Shown: in pieces, positions 55,881 through 64,000 of the stretch | How the letters are laid out: every line of letters begins with the position of its first letter | Position numbering within the stretch: position 1 is the first letter of the stretch | Source: Pelagomonas calceolata | Taxonomy: Eukaryota > Sar > Pelagophyceae > Pelagomonadales > Pelagomonadaceae | Direction: 5' to 3' | Assembly: GCA_918797485.1 (NCBI GenBank) | Contig: CAKKNE010000002.1 | Location: forward strand, 5,112,501-5,176,500 | Length of the DNA: 64,000 bases | The notes under the pieces: generated by a model | Database searches by the model: none | What the model saw: only the letters and a program-made list of their open reading frames with translations | What the model was told of the DNA's origin: nothing | Translations under genes and position numbers: made by a program

Positions 55881-56484
55881 CTTTATTGTACGCTTCGGCT
55901 GGCGTGGGGCTGCCCTGGTGCTGCCCAGGTGTTGTTGCCTGGGGCGGTGAGGCACGCCCGCGAGGCGCGTGAGACCGCTGCCGGCGCCGTCGAGCACCGA
56001 GCAGAGGCTGCCCGGAATGCGTCGTCGACGTGTGCGACCCGCCGGGCCGCGAGGGACGTGCTTTTTGGCCGGCGCTGCGAGGCGCTCCTCTCGCATGGGA
56101 GCTAGTGCCCCAAGGGCGAGCAGGCGTCCTGCTTCGCACAGCCTCCCGCGGCACTGATGGGCCGCGACGGTAGTGTAGTAGGGATCCGGCCCCACGAGCC
56201 GCCGGGCCTGTGCAACATGGGCTTTCGGCCTGGGTGCCCATCGCGCCGCGCCGCATTGTGCGCGCGCCGCAGCCGACGGCGCCCCAGAGGCTGCCCCAGC
56301 AACATCAGACGGACGTCCAGGGACCCGTCGAGCGGCCTGCAGCCGCGCGTGGCAAGCGCAGGAGCGAGGGCGGCAACAGAGTAGCGAGTAGGCCTAGCCT
56401 GCAGCATCGACGCGCGCGCGGGGCTGCCTAGGCGGCACATAGCGAGCAAGTGGGCACGCCGGCGGCGCGGGCCACACGACAAAG
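55881..56484. other. 604-bp divergent region upstream of the four-P-loop channel
   Basis: No full copy of the recurrent motif; GGAGCTAGTGCCCC at about 56101 is only one arm. The minus strand is open to 56195 and could encode an N-terminal extension of the zinc-ribbon protein. Otherwise no structure was seen. Confidence 0.4.
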
Positions 56485-58113
56485 ATGGCCTCGCTCTACG
56501 AGCGCCTGCGAGCCTGCTTAGATCCGGCGCAGATCGTCCTATTGGAGATTGGCATCCTGGTCGTCGTCTGGCTGACCGTCGGCACGGTCGTTTTCGCGCT
56601 CAACCAGCCGAACTTCGACGCGATCGCGGACCGATGGATCTACTCCTTCTTCTTTTGTGTGAACGCGGGGCTGGGCGTGGGGAACGTACCTCTAGAACCT
56701 ACAAGATGGTACACGAAAATAATAGCGAGCGCGTTCTGTTTCGTGGGCCACACCATGGTGATTGGTGGCGCCGCCGTCTACTTTGCCGTACAAAGCGACA
56801 CGGTCATGAAGAAGGTCGCTCTGTCACCGGTACGGGAGGAACAGGTCCGACGGCAACGACTGCTGTATCACTTCTCCATATTTCTCTTCTTCGTGCTGGT
56901 GGGCGTCGTCATCGCGTTCACCACAGCTCAGTTGTCGGGATGGATGATGGCTTTCGAGTTCTCCGTGACGATGCTCACGAGTGCCGGTCTCGTGGAAGGC
57001 GTCGAGGACGATAGCGACTGGATCTGCCAGGCCTTGTGGATGCTGGCCGGTATTCCCTTCAGTATCGCCTTCTTCTCGGAACTCAGTGCGTATGTCTGGC
57101 ACGTCGCGCGGCACCATAGACACCGGAGGCACCATAGACAACACGGTTTCTCTGAATCTACGACGCAGCCCCTCCAAGATCGGTCTACCGATTCAATGCC
57201 GGCGACGGAATATATATACTTGGAGAGGCTAGCGCGGGCGGCCGGCTACCTACGGGAGCGGGACGCCGTACCAACAGAAAACGTCGAGCTAGAGGACCTC
57301 CAAGCGACCTTGCAGGTTGGGGAACTTATAGTATCACTGATCATATGGTGGCTCGCCGGTACTTTATTTTACTACTTGTACCAGGGCTTTTCTCTCGTAT
57401 ATTCCTTCTACTACGCGATCAACGTCGGGTTAGGTATCGGGAACTGCCCGTATCAGCCCGACAAGACGTGGAGTCGTTTGTACACGATCTTCCATTGTAT
57501 CGCTGGTTCAAGTTTGATCTATGGTGGCGTGTCCACGGTCTTCAAGGAAGCGACCGAGCGCCTACGGCAGCGCATGGATGATGATGATGTGAGTACCGAT
57601 AGCGAGGACGACGAGAGCGAGGAAGCCCAATTGGGCAGAGTGTACATATATGGTGTGATATATGTCATCTGCTTACTCCTTGGAATACCGGTGGCCTGGG
57701 TCTGCGGCTACACGAAATGGTACGACGTTGTCGAATTTACGATCACCTACATGACGACGGCGGGCTTGCTGTCCTTCGACCGGGATAACAGTCATGGCCC
57801 GATCTACTTCGTGTCGGCGTGCTACATCGCTCTGGCGATTCCCGTGGCCGCCGTGTTTATTTCGGAGCTGGCCTCGGAGGCCTTTGTGCACAGGGAGCAT
57901 AGGGTCATCAGCGACAGAATACGCGAGTCGGAAGATTCCGCCGCTGGAGGTTTCCAACCGCCACCCGCACCGCCCCCGTCGGGCCAGAAGAAGACGAACG
58001 TGCGCGTTCCCTCCGCCTACGCGCGCTTTTTGCGCGGCGTGAAGCGGCGCGTCGGCTTCTCGCGCTCGTCGTCATCGTCGGAGCGGCGGCCGTCGGCCGA
58101 CCGCGAGGCATGA
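56485..58113 (+). CDS. Eight-span, four-P-loop K2P-like channel
   Basis: 542 residues made of two similar halves, each TM-P-TM-TM-P-TM like a whole K2P subunit. P-loop filters are GLGVGN (62-67), TSAGL (165-169), GLGIGN (315-320) and TTAGL (424-428). Spans include EIGILVVVWLTVGTVVFAL, LLYHFSIFLFFVLVGVVIAF, LIVSLIIWWLAGTLFYYLY and VIYVICLLLGIPVAWVCGY. The first and third loops share NxGLGxGNxPxxP; the second and fourth share FxxTxxTxAGL. A His/Arg linker (HHRHRRHHRQ) and an acidic linker (DDDDVSTDSEDDESEE) separate the parts. Four P-loops on one chain could form a complete pore. The filters depart from T-x-G-Y-G, so K+ selectivity is uncertain. The C-terminus is basic and Ser-rich. Confidence 0.85.
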   Translation: MASLYERLRACLDPAQIVLLEIGILVVVWLTVGTVVFALNQPNFDAIADRWIYSFFFCVNAGLGVGNVPLEPTRWYTKIIASAFCFVGHTMVIGGAAVYFAVQSDTVMKKVALSPVREEQVRRQRLLYHFSIFLFFVLVGVVIAFTTAQLSGWMMAFEFSVTMLTSAGLVEGVEDDSDWICQALWMLAGIPFSIAFFSELSAYVWHVARHHRHRRHHRQHGFSESTTQPLQDRSTDSMPATEYIYLERLARAAGYLRERDAVPTENVELEDLQATLQVGELIVSLIIWWLAGTLFYYLYQGFSLVYSFYYAINVGLGIGNCPYQPDKTWSRLYTIFHCIAGSSLIYGGVSTVFKEATERLRQRMDDDDVSTDSEDDESEEAQLGRVYIYGVIYVICLLLGIPVAWVCGYTKWYDVVEFTITYMTTAGLLSFDRDNSHGPIYFVSACYIALAIPVAAVFISELASEAFVHREHRVISDRIRESEDSAAGGFQPPPAPPPSGQKKTNVRVPSAYARFLRGVKRRVGFSRSSSSSERRPSADREA

Positions 58114-58259
58114 CGACTCTTGTTTAATTTTATTTAGGATCAGTTTTGCTTTTTCGACCGCCTTCAAACCCGTGAGATAGAATTGATCAGGCTGCCCGCT
58201 TGTGCCCTGCCCCCGGGAATGGGCTGCTTTGTGCGTGACTGGCCGAAAAACAGGGATCC

Positions 58260-58766
58260 ATGATGCGGCGACGCAGTGGCCGAAGGCTGTTCCATCTCTT
58301 CGGCATCGCAGCACTCACACGCAGCAGCAGAGCACTCCTTGCCATTCCGACCGCACGACGACGGGCCGCACCATTGATGGCGGAGGGACGGGGCGTCGAC
58401 CACTTGAGCGCTGCGCTTGAAGAGGGAGATTTAGTGCTCTATCAAACCGGGCAATGGGCCGTCGACGGCGTGACAATTGGTGACGGTGAACCAGCACTTG
58501 CGTACGCCGTCGTCGATACGTTGCAGCTCGTCTTCACGCACAACTGCGAACATGGGTGGATCTACGGCAGCGCGCTGGAACGCGACGACTCTGACGGCTC
58601 GCTGCGGCCGCCGGACGGCGACGCGTTCGTCCAGCTAGGGCCGGAGCAGCTACTTGCTCGCTTGGACGGCGACGCGCTCGGCGACGGCGTCTCCTACGAG
58701 CTCGGAGACGCGGGGCGGCGGGCGGTGGAGGAGGCGCGCGTGCGACTGGCTAGTTGGGGGGATTAG
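58260..58766 (+). CDS. Small unrecognised protein with a basic leader
   Basis: 168 residues from 58260, or 129 from the ATG at 58377 (MAEGRGVDHLSAALEEGDLV). The longer form adds MMRRRSGRRLFHLFGIAALT, which looks like a mitochondrial presequence. The body has a short beta-rich stretch (DLVLYQTGQWAVDGVTIGDG), a His/Cys pair in THNCEHGWIYGSAL, and an acidic Leu-rich end. It suggests a compact globular domain; no family is known to me. It sits 147 bp after the channel gene on the same strand. Confidence 0.6.
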   Translation: MMRRRSGRRLFHLFGIAALTRSSRALLAIPTARRRAAPLMAEGRGVDHLSAALEEGDLVLYQTGQWAVDGVTIGDGEPALAYAVVDTLQLVFTHNCEHGWIYGSALERDDSDGSLRPPDGDAFVQLGPEQLLARLDGDALGDGVSYELGDAGRRAVEEARVRLASWGD

Positions 58767-58966
58767 TATCGTTCTCTAGCAAAAGGCAGCCCTGGGCAAA
58801 CGAAGAGCGATCCAAACGGACTCATCAAAGAGACGGATGTTGGTCGACCCCGTGCCCTGGCCATCTCCGACCGCGAGGACTTCGGCCGCAGACTGCCAAG
58901 TGTCGCCCCTCGTGCGCGCTCGCTACGCAATAACCTGTAAAGCTGTTGCAGCCACCGACTCCCACC

Positions 58967-60543
58967 ATGATTAGACGGATCGTGCTGGCACTCGCTGTGG
59001 CTCAGGCCTCGGCGAAAGTCTTTTTTGAGGAGGTCCCGAACCAGCGCCCAAGCAAGCCGCACGCGCGCGCGGCTGCACTGCATGCAAAACCGAGGCGTAG
59101 CAGCGCATCTGTCACACACACTGGCGCTGCGCGTGACGTATAACAACGCGAAACCACTGCCGCGCGGGCGACCCGCGCTGCCGACCCGCGGCGGCCAGCA
59201 AGCGCAGCGGTCCACACACACGCCGCCGCCGCCGCGCCGCAGCACCGACCCGCGCGCCCCCCGCACGCAGACCTTCGACAAGGACATCGGCAAGCGCTGG
59301 ACCGTGTCCGAGTGGAAGGACGCCGACAGCACCGGTAAATGGGTCCACACGCCCGGCGAGTGGTTCGTGGAAAGCGCCAAGAAGGAGGCCCACGGCATGC
59401 AGGCCTCCGAGGACATGAAATTTCATTCTATCAGTGCGCCGTTGGACAAGAAGGCGTCGACGACGGACGGTACTTTGGTGGTCCAGTTCACCGTGAAGCA
59501 CGAGAAGAAGGATTATGCGTTTTGCGGCGGCGGCTACATCAAGTTGCTGCCGGGGAAGGTCGACGCCAAGGCCTTCGGCGGGGACACGCCCTACAGCATC
59601 ATGTTCGGTCCTGATCTGTGTGGCTATGATGTTTCTAGAATTCATCTGATCTTCGAGCACAACGGCGAGAACCTGCTTAAAGAAGATGAAATTAAATTAG
59701 ACTACGCGGACAAGGACGAGTTCACGCATCTCTACACTCTTGTCTTGGAGAAGGACGGTAGCTACGAGGTCTTCCTCGACCAGGACTCCAAGGCCCAGGG
59801 CAACATCGTGGACGGCTGGGCCTTCCCCGACAAGGAGATCAAGGACCCGGAGGTCAGCAAGCCCGAGGACTGGGTCGACACGAAGAAGATCCCCGACCCC
59901 GAGGCCGTCAAGCCCGACGGCTACGACGACATCCCCGCCGAGATCCCGGACCCCGAGGCGGAGCAGCCCGAGGACTGGGACGCGGAAGAGGACGGCGAGT
60001 GGGAGCCGTGCGCAGCGGCGTCCTTTCTTATTTTATGGTTGCGCGCGCCCGACGCCGTCGAAGCGGCCTTCTGAGAGTCACCGCGTCACCGCGACGCCGT
60101 CGACGCGTCACCGCGATGCGACTCTCACCTATGCCCACGCTAGGCCTATGATCGACAACCCCGACTACAAGGGCGAGTGGAAGGCGCCGATGATCGACAA
60201 CCCCGACTACAAGGGCCCCTGGGAGCACCCGCTGATCCCGAACAAGGACTACGCGCCCGAGACCTACGCGAAATACAAGGACCTCACGACCGTCGGCTTC
60301 GAGCTCTGGACGGTGAACGGCGGCTCGATCTTCGACAACATTTTGGTGACCGACGATAAAAAATATGCCGACAAGATGGCCGAGAAGACGTGGAAGAAGA
60401 TCAAGGGCGAGGAAGGTAGTGGAGAGAAGGAGGCCAAGGAGGCCTGGAAGAAGGAGAACGAGCCCGAGGAGGAGGAGCCGGAGGAGGACGAGGATGATGA
60501 CGACGAGGACGACGACGACGAGGAGGAGCACGACGAGCTCTAG
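58967..60543 (+). CDS. Calreticulin, three exons, HDEL retention signal
   Basis: Calreticulin is the ER lectin chaperone that binds monoglucosylated glycans and Ca2+. Exons 58967-59032, 59271-60007 and 60144-60543 encode 400 residues. The signal peptide MIRRIVLALAVAQASA is followed across intron 1 by KVFFEETFDKDIGKRW, the family start. The globular domain has FCGGGYIKLLPG, SIMFGPDLCGYD and IHLIFEHNGENLL. The P-domain repeats are IPDPEAVKPDGYDD, IPDPEAEQPEDWD, GEWEPPMIDNPDYKGEW and GPWEHPLIPNKDY. The acidic C-domain ends in HDEL. Both introns are GT-AG with phases fixed by conserved protein text and have no introner TIR. Confidence 0.96.
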
Positions 60544-60975
60544 GTCGTCGCCCGTTTTTCGTTCCCCTGTCATTAGTAATTCTCTCTTATGAAGTCTTTT
60601 ACCCATGCCCTAGGCCTCGCCGATGCCCGCGAGGCACGCGAGCACGTGCGCGATCGACTTGACGCCGAAGGCCGAGCCCAGTCGCGGCGATGGTGCATTT
60701 TTATAAGGAAGGAACTTTACGAGGGGGGAGAGGTAGGGGGAGGGGGGGGGATGTCTGACGCCCGGCGGACAGCACACCCCGTCGGCACTATGCTATCTTG
60801 CCCATTGAACAGGCTCCTGCCTTGCGCGGTCGATCGCAGGCAGCGCCGCAATACCGGGTGGAGCTCCTTGTGCACGCTGGGGAAGGCGACGCTCACGGTA
60901 CGTCACCACGTGCGCTCGGCGCCCGACGGGAGGGAAGTGGGGAGGGGGGCGGGAAAACGGAGGATGACGAGCTGA
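60544..60975. other. 432-bp convergent region with G-rich tracts
   Basis: Between the calreticulin and BRCT-like 3' ends lie G-runs at 60722-60750 (runs of about 6, 5 and 8 G) and 60937-60953. On the plus strand they could fold as G-quadruplexes and might pause polymerase between the two genes. The crossing frame 60589-60975 is not protein-like. Confidence 0.5.
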
Positions 60976-63590
60976 TCAGGCCTGCTTCTTCGAGGACCGC
61001 GTGCTCCGCGACGTCGACGGAGGCTTGCGCTTGCTGCTCTTCTTCGACACGAGGACGTCGAGCTGCGACGCCTGGAGCACCTTGATGTATCGGCGCCGCG
61101 CCGCGATGAGCTTCGCGCTCAGCTGGTGCTTCGCGGGCAGCGTGCCCTGGATGACTAGCGTCGTCCTGGACGTCATGGCGTTACTCGTGGAGGCGACGCC
61201 GCGGGTCATCAGGTACTCGCAGACCGCGGCCTTGTCGTCGAAGCCTTCGACGTGGCCGGTAATGACCACCTGTGTGGAATCAACCAGTGAGTTAGGTCAC
61301 TGGGACATCGTCGCGTCGATGGCGTAGACTCTTAAGCCATCGCGCAGACCCAGTTACGGAAATATGTCGCGTCGACGGGTGGGGCGCCCGAGATTTGATT
61401 TCCACACAGATGACCACGTCCTTGGCGCCCTTCAAATCGTCGACGCGGCCGCGCTTCACGGCCGGCAGGGTGCCCACTACCGAGGCAATCACCGTCTCGA
61501 GCGCGTTGTCCGGCAGGAGTCGGCACAGGTCCTCCTCCGCGATCAATTTGGTCGAGGTCGACGACCTTTCAGCAAATCTAATGGAGTCCGACGTCGCGCC
61601 CGAAGGAGCGATGACGTAGTCGTCCTTTTTGCACGCCTTGCTCCTAGAAACCTTCGATACGTCCAGCACGTCGGTCAGTATGAGCGCCCAGTTGTCGTGC
61701 GTGAATTCCTTCGGGCAGCCTGTATGGAAATCAACAAGTGAGTAGACGTCGCGCCATAAAATTGTGGTCCGCGCCGGGGCTTACTGACGCGCACGCGTTT
61801 TCCTTCGAAGTCTTCCAACTTCAAATCCGAAACCGGAGACTCTGTCATCTCAACGTCAGTGGCCGTGGGAACAGCAGCCTCCGCGGCGGCCGCGATGAAC
61901 TTCTCCTTCTCCTTCTCGAACGCGGCCTTGTGCCTGTGTGGAAATCAGATGTCGCGTCGATGGCTTGAGATGCGCGTGAAATTTGATCTCCACACTTGTA
62001 CCAACTCTTCGTAGCGCTTTTCAGCAATGAATCGGTCGTGGGCGCGGACAAATCCGACAAATTCATGCGGAATCCCGAGCGATTCGATAGGTACCCAGCC
62101 CTCGACGGGTTCGACGAGGTAGCACTCACCCTCGCGAAGGTTCCCGATACAGAGGTGACGCTCCATGACCGTCGTCTCTGCTGGGAGGTATTTTGGTCCA
62201 GATGTCGTGTTGACTAAAACGCCGGCCGCGTCGACGACTTTGCGTTCAACGTCAGGATAAATGGAACGTAGCGCAGGCTGAGGTCCGAACTCGAATCGCT
62301 GAAGCCCGAGCGATTCGAGAGGCACCCAGCCCAAGACTGGTTTCCTGATGAAGCACTCGCCCTCGCGAAGGTTCTTTGTCGACACGTGGCCCTCCATGAC
62401 CTTCGTTCCCGCTCCGAGGTATTTCCTGGGACCAGATGTCGTGTTGACTATAACGCCGGCCGCGTCGACGACTTTGTGCTCAAAGCCAGGATAAGAGGAA
62501 CGTAGTTTCGGCTTCGGCCGAGCCTTCGCGGTCTTAGGTGCGTACGAGGAGCGTTCGACGGGAGTCAGAGCCGCCCACTCAGCCTCCCGCGCGGCCTGGG
62601 CCTCGGGCGAGTCGACGATGGCGTCGGCGTGCTCGGCGCACTCGCGTAACTCATCATCCGAGAGGACGGAGGCTTCGACTGGAAAGAGTGGTGGCTGCTT
62701 GACCGGCGGCGCATCAGGCCGTTCCGACGCGTACCGCACGTACAACGCCCGGAGATTGTAACGCAAAGCGTCGCGGTGTGACCGGTCCCCGCCGAACTTC
62801 AGCAGGTAGCCGTCGGCGAGCCCGCCCCAGTCGCGATCCTCGTCGCCCTTCGACGCCACATGGGCGACCTGTGTGCAAATTTATCAATCTGTGAGTCGAC
62901 GTCGCGTCGTCGTCGCGTGATTTGTACACTGCAGTCGACGACGAAGGCGATCTGTTCTTCCGTGTAGCTCATCTGTTTCCCACGAGCGCCAACCTTGTAC
63001 TCGCCGAGGCGCTCCGCTTCAAGTCTTAGGTCGCGCGGCAGGCTCTTGTCGACGGGGACTGTGCTGAGGACGAGGTAGAGGGCGAGCTGGCCGTTTAAGC
63101 CGGTCGTGACGTTCTTGCCGCACTCATCAACGTTGAATTCCTGCAGCTTATTACCAAAGGCCGCGTGCGCGTTCTTGCACCAGTTTTCCTCGGCGCCGGT
63201 TTCCCCGTCGTGCTTGTCGCCGTCGGCCGTGAACCGCTCGTCTACGGACGGCCAGACGACTGCGATGGAGAGCACCTTGTCGTCGCCGTCGGCGAGGTCG
63301 CGGATGCCGATGTTGTTTAACTCCTTCGTGTGAACACCGATCATTTTAGTAGCGTTGTGCCCGGTCTTCGAGCCGCCGGCGTACATACCAACGGCGTTGA
63401 AACCGCTCTTGGCCGTTTGATTGGCGATGTGCCCGAGCATCGCCTTGGCGTTCTCCTCGTTGTAGGGCAGCTTGCTGTGAATAATGCCATATGTGCGGTC
63501 GTGCGACGTGTGCGACTTTACGGCTTTGGGCGCAAGGCCGGCGGCCGCGGCGACGGCCATCGCCAGCAGGATACCCCTTCTCGTAGCCAT
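60976..63590 (-). CDS. Signal-peptide, SH3-like repeat and BRCT-like protein, five exons
   Basis: Exons 62940-63590, 61994-62868, 61785-61933, 61418-61719 and 60976-61269 join in frame to 756 residues. Exon 1 starts MATRRGILLAMAVAAAAGLA (signal-like) and encodes an unrecognised domain of about 200 residues. Exon 2 has two tandem 75-residue units (KVVDAAGVIVNTTSGP, LREGECFIRKPVLGW, VPLESLG; then the same at LREGECYLVEPVEGWVPIES) that resemble bacterial-type SH3 domains. Exons 3-4 include KLEDFEGKRVRVS and CPKEFTHDNWALILTDVLDV. Exon 5 holds VVITGHVEGFDDKAAVCEYL and TTLVIQGTLP, a BRCT-like strand-helix pattern, then a Lys/Arg/Ser-rich tail. Every intron is an introner. A secretory leader on a BRCT-like protein is odd, and exon 1 could belong to a separate older gene. 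Confidence 0.7.
61270..61417 (-). mobile_element. Introner element acting as intron 4 of the BRCT-like gene
   Basis: 148 bases. Exact 8-bp target duplication ATGACCAC (61262-61269 and 61410-61417), TIRs CTGTGTGGAATC and GATTTCCACACAG. On the gene strand the upstream duplicate starts GTGGTCAT, which supplies the GT donor; the element supplies CAG. Splicing recreates KDVVITGH with no added residue. The youngest copy by its perfect duplication. Confidence 0.95.
61720..61784 (-). mobile_element. Introner-derived intron 3 of the BRCT-like gene
   Basis: 65 bases with a consensus GTAAGC donor and an introner end (CTTGTTGATTTCCATACAG). The 5' TIR is gone. Phase 1 splicing gives RVRVSCPKEF. It looks like an older copy that has acquired a stronger donor. 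Confidence 0.8.
61934..61993 (-). mobile_element. Introner element acting as intron 2 of the BRCT-like gene
   Basis: 60 bases, GTGGAGATCAAATTTC to CTGATTTCCACACAG, with the internal GTCGCGTCGATGGC box. Only the GT inside the TIR keeps the frame (VQVHKAAF). Flanks GTACAAGT/GCACAAGG agree at 6 of 8 bases, as a worn target duplication would. Confidence 0.88.
62869..62939 (-). mobile_element. Introner element acting as intron 1 of the BRCT-like gene
   Basis: 71 bases. Ends CAGTGTACAAATCA and TGATAAATTTGCACACAG. Flanks GTCGACTG/GTCGCCCA share the first four bases; the GT of the upstream flank as donor gives IAFVVAHVASK in frame. The most diverged TIR of the set. Confidence 0.8.
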
Positions 63591-64000
63591 GGTTGGTGTT
63601 GCCTCGTGGCGCTCGTGGCGTGTCGTGAGCTGTGAGCGGCGTCGAGACGGTTGAGCGCCGGCGTCTCAATGAACGCGGCGCAAAATGAAACGCGGCGCAG
63701 TACCGGCGCGTGCCGGGGCCGTACTAGAGGCACGTGAGCGGCCGCGGTGTCCCCGTAGCGCGAGTTATGCGCAGGTCGTTAATTAATCTGGAAGAGTTTG
63801 TTGGGCCCACAGATTCGTCGCGCGTGAGAAACAGAGCTCCCGTCACTGTAACGCTTCGTCCGTGTGACCGCGAGAAGACCCCGTACCGCGAGATACCGGT
63901 CAGTCTGATGGCAACGAGCTTGCGTTTGCTAAGTGCTAAGACACACTAGGAAGCACCAAGGCTGCATGTGTTTCAGCAGCTGGCGCTGCTGTACGCCCTC
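63591..64000. other. 410-bp edge region upstream of the BRCT-like gene
   Basis: It holds one motif copy at 63928-63950. The plus frame 63734-63949 has no protein-like features. Nothing else was identified up to the window edge. Confidence 0.45.
63928..63950. promoter_or_regulatory. Recurrent near-palindromic motif, copy 16 (reverse orientation)
   Basis: GCTAAGTGCTAAGACACACT then AGG, 337 bp upstream of the minus-strand gene; it may instead serve a plus-strand gene beyond the window edge. Confidence 0.55.

Noticed and set aside
60589-60975. 128-residue plus frame between calreticulin and the BRCT-like gene
   Set aside because: It crosses the G tracts as poly-Gly and has no motif; it is most likely 3' UTR.
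1-64000. CRISPR arrays, LTR or Polinton-type elements, virus-like genes
   Set aside because: No spaced direct-repeat array, no reverse transcriptase, integrase, capsid or protease motifs and no long terminal repeats were found. The recurrent 24-bp motif is not evenly spaced and has no associated cas-type genes.

Overview
The window looks like nuclear DNA of a marine stramenopile alga, most probably a pelagophyte close to Aureococcus anophagefferens. The sequence is GC-rich and very gene-dense (about 36 protein genes in 64 kb, mostly single-exon). Seven short introns carry terminal inverted repeats like the introner elements described for Aureococcus. There are two MYND/RING-CH-like/TPR paralogues, a spliceosomal cyclophilin, a cytosolic ribosomal protein, an HDEL calreticulin and Golgi-type enzymes. 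No tRNA, rRNA, CRISPR array, LTR element or virus-like element was seen. The species call is inference; the eukaryotic nuclear call is strong.

Layout. 0-6.6 kb: an edge gene, a secreted ankyrin protein, a PH/coiled-coil protein, a KsgA/Dim1 rRNA methyltransferase and a second ankyrin protein. 6.6-14 kb: an SLC12 cation-chloride cotransporter, an alpha/beta hydrolase, a C3HC zinc-finger protein, a GNAT acetyltransferase and an EF-hand protein. 14-20 kb: a 1318-residue protein with several PH domains, and a DUF285/BspA-type surface protein with two frame breaks. 20-30.7 kb: cyclophilin PPIL1, MYND protein, sulfotransferase, DMT transporter, an unknown helical protein, an RVxF-motif protein, a UPF0598 protein and an AT3-SGNH acyltransferase. 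30.8-45.3 kb: a SLATT-like membrane protein, a 7.7 kb SZT2-like (KICSTOR) gene, a second MYND protein, a truncated multi-pass membrane protein and an EF-hand/PH/kinase protein. 45.6-64 kb: mitochondrial bL35, a Kv channel, PdxT, a DUSP protein, uS17, a zinc finger-lipase-zinc finger protein, a coiled-coil protein, an unusual four-P-loop channel, a small unknown protein, calreticulin, and a five-exon SH3-like/BRCT-like protein whose four introns are all introners.

Two patterns tie the window together. First, a near-palindromic 22-24 bp motif (GCTAGTGTSTTACA, about 2-3 bases, then CCGCTAGC, in either orientation) recurs about 14-16 times. It lies almost only between genes, usually 60-250 bp upstream of one or both start codons and often in divergent promoters. 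It is a candidate core promoter or architectural element. Second, short TIR-bearing introners (TIR about GTGTGGAAATCAACC) interrupt at least four genes. Splicing from a GT or GC at the start of the target-site duplication to the AG at the element end restores the reading frame exactly. In two cases it also restores the residue spacing usual for the protein family.

Genes are packed tail to tail with gaps of 12-24 bp and one 11-bp overlap. Perfect hairpins lie in several convergent gaps. Several genes (surface protein, SLATT-like, RVxF protein) need one- or two-base shifts to stay open. These may be assembly indels or recent decay.
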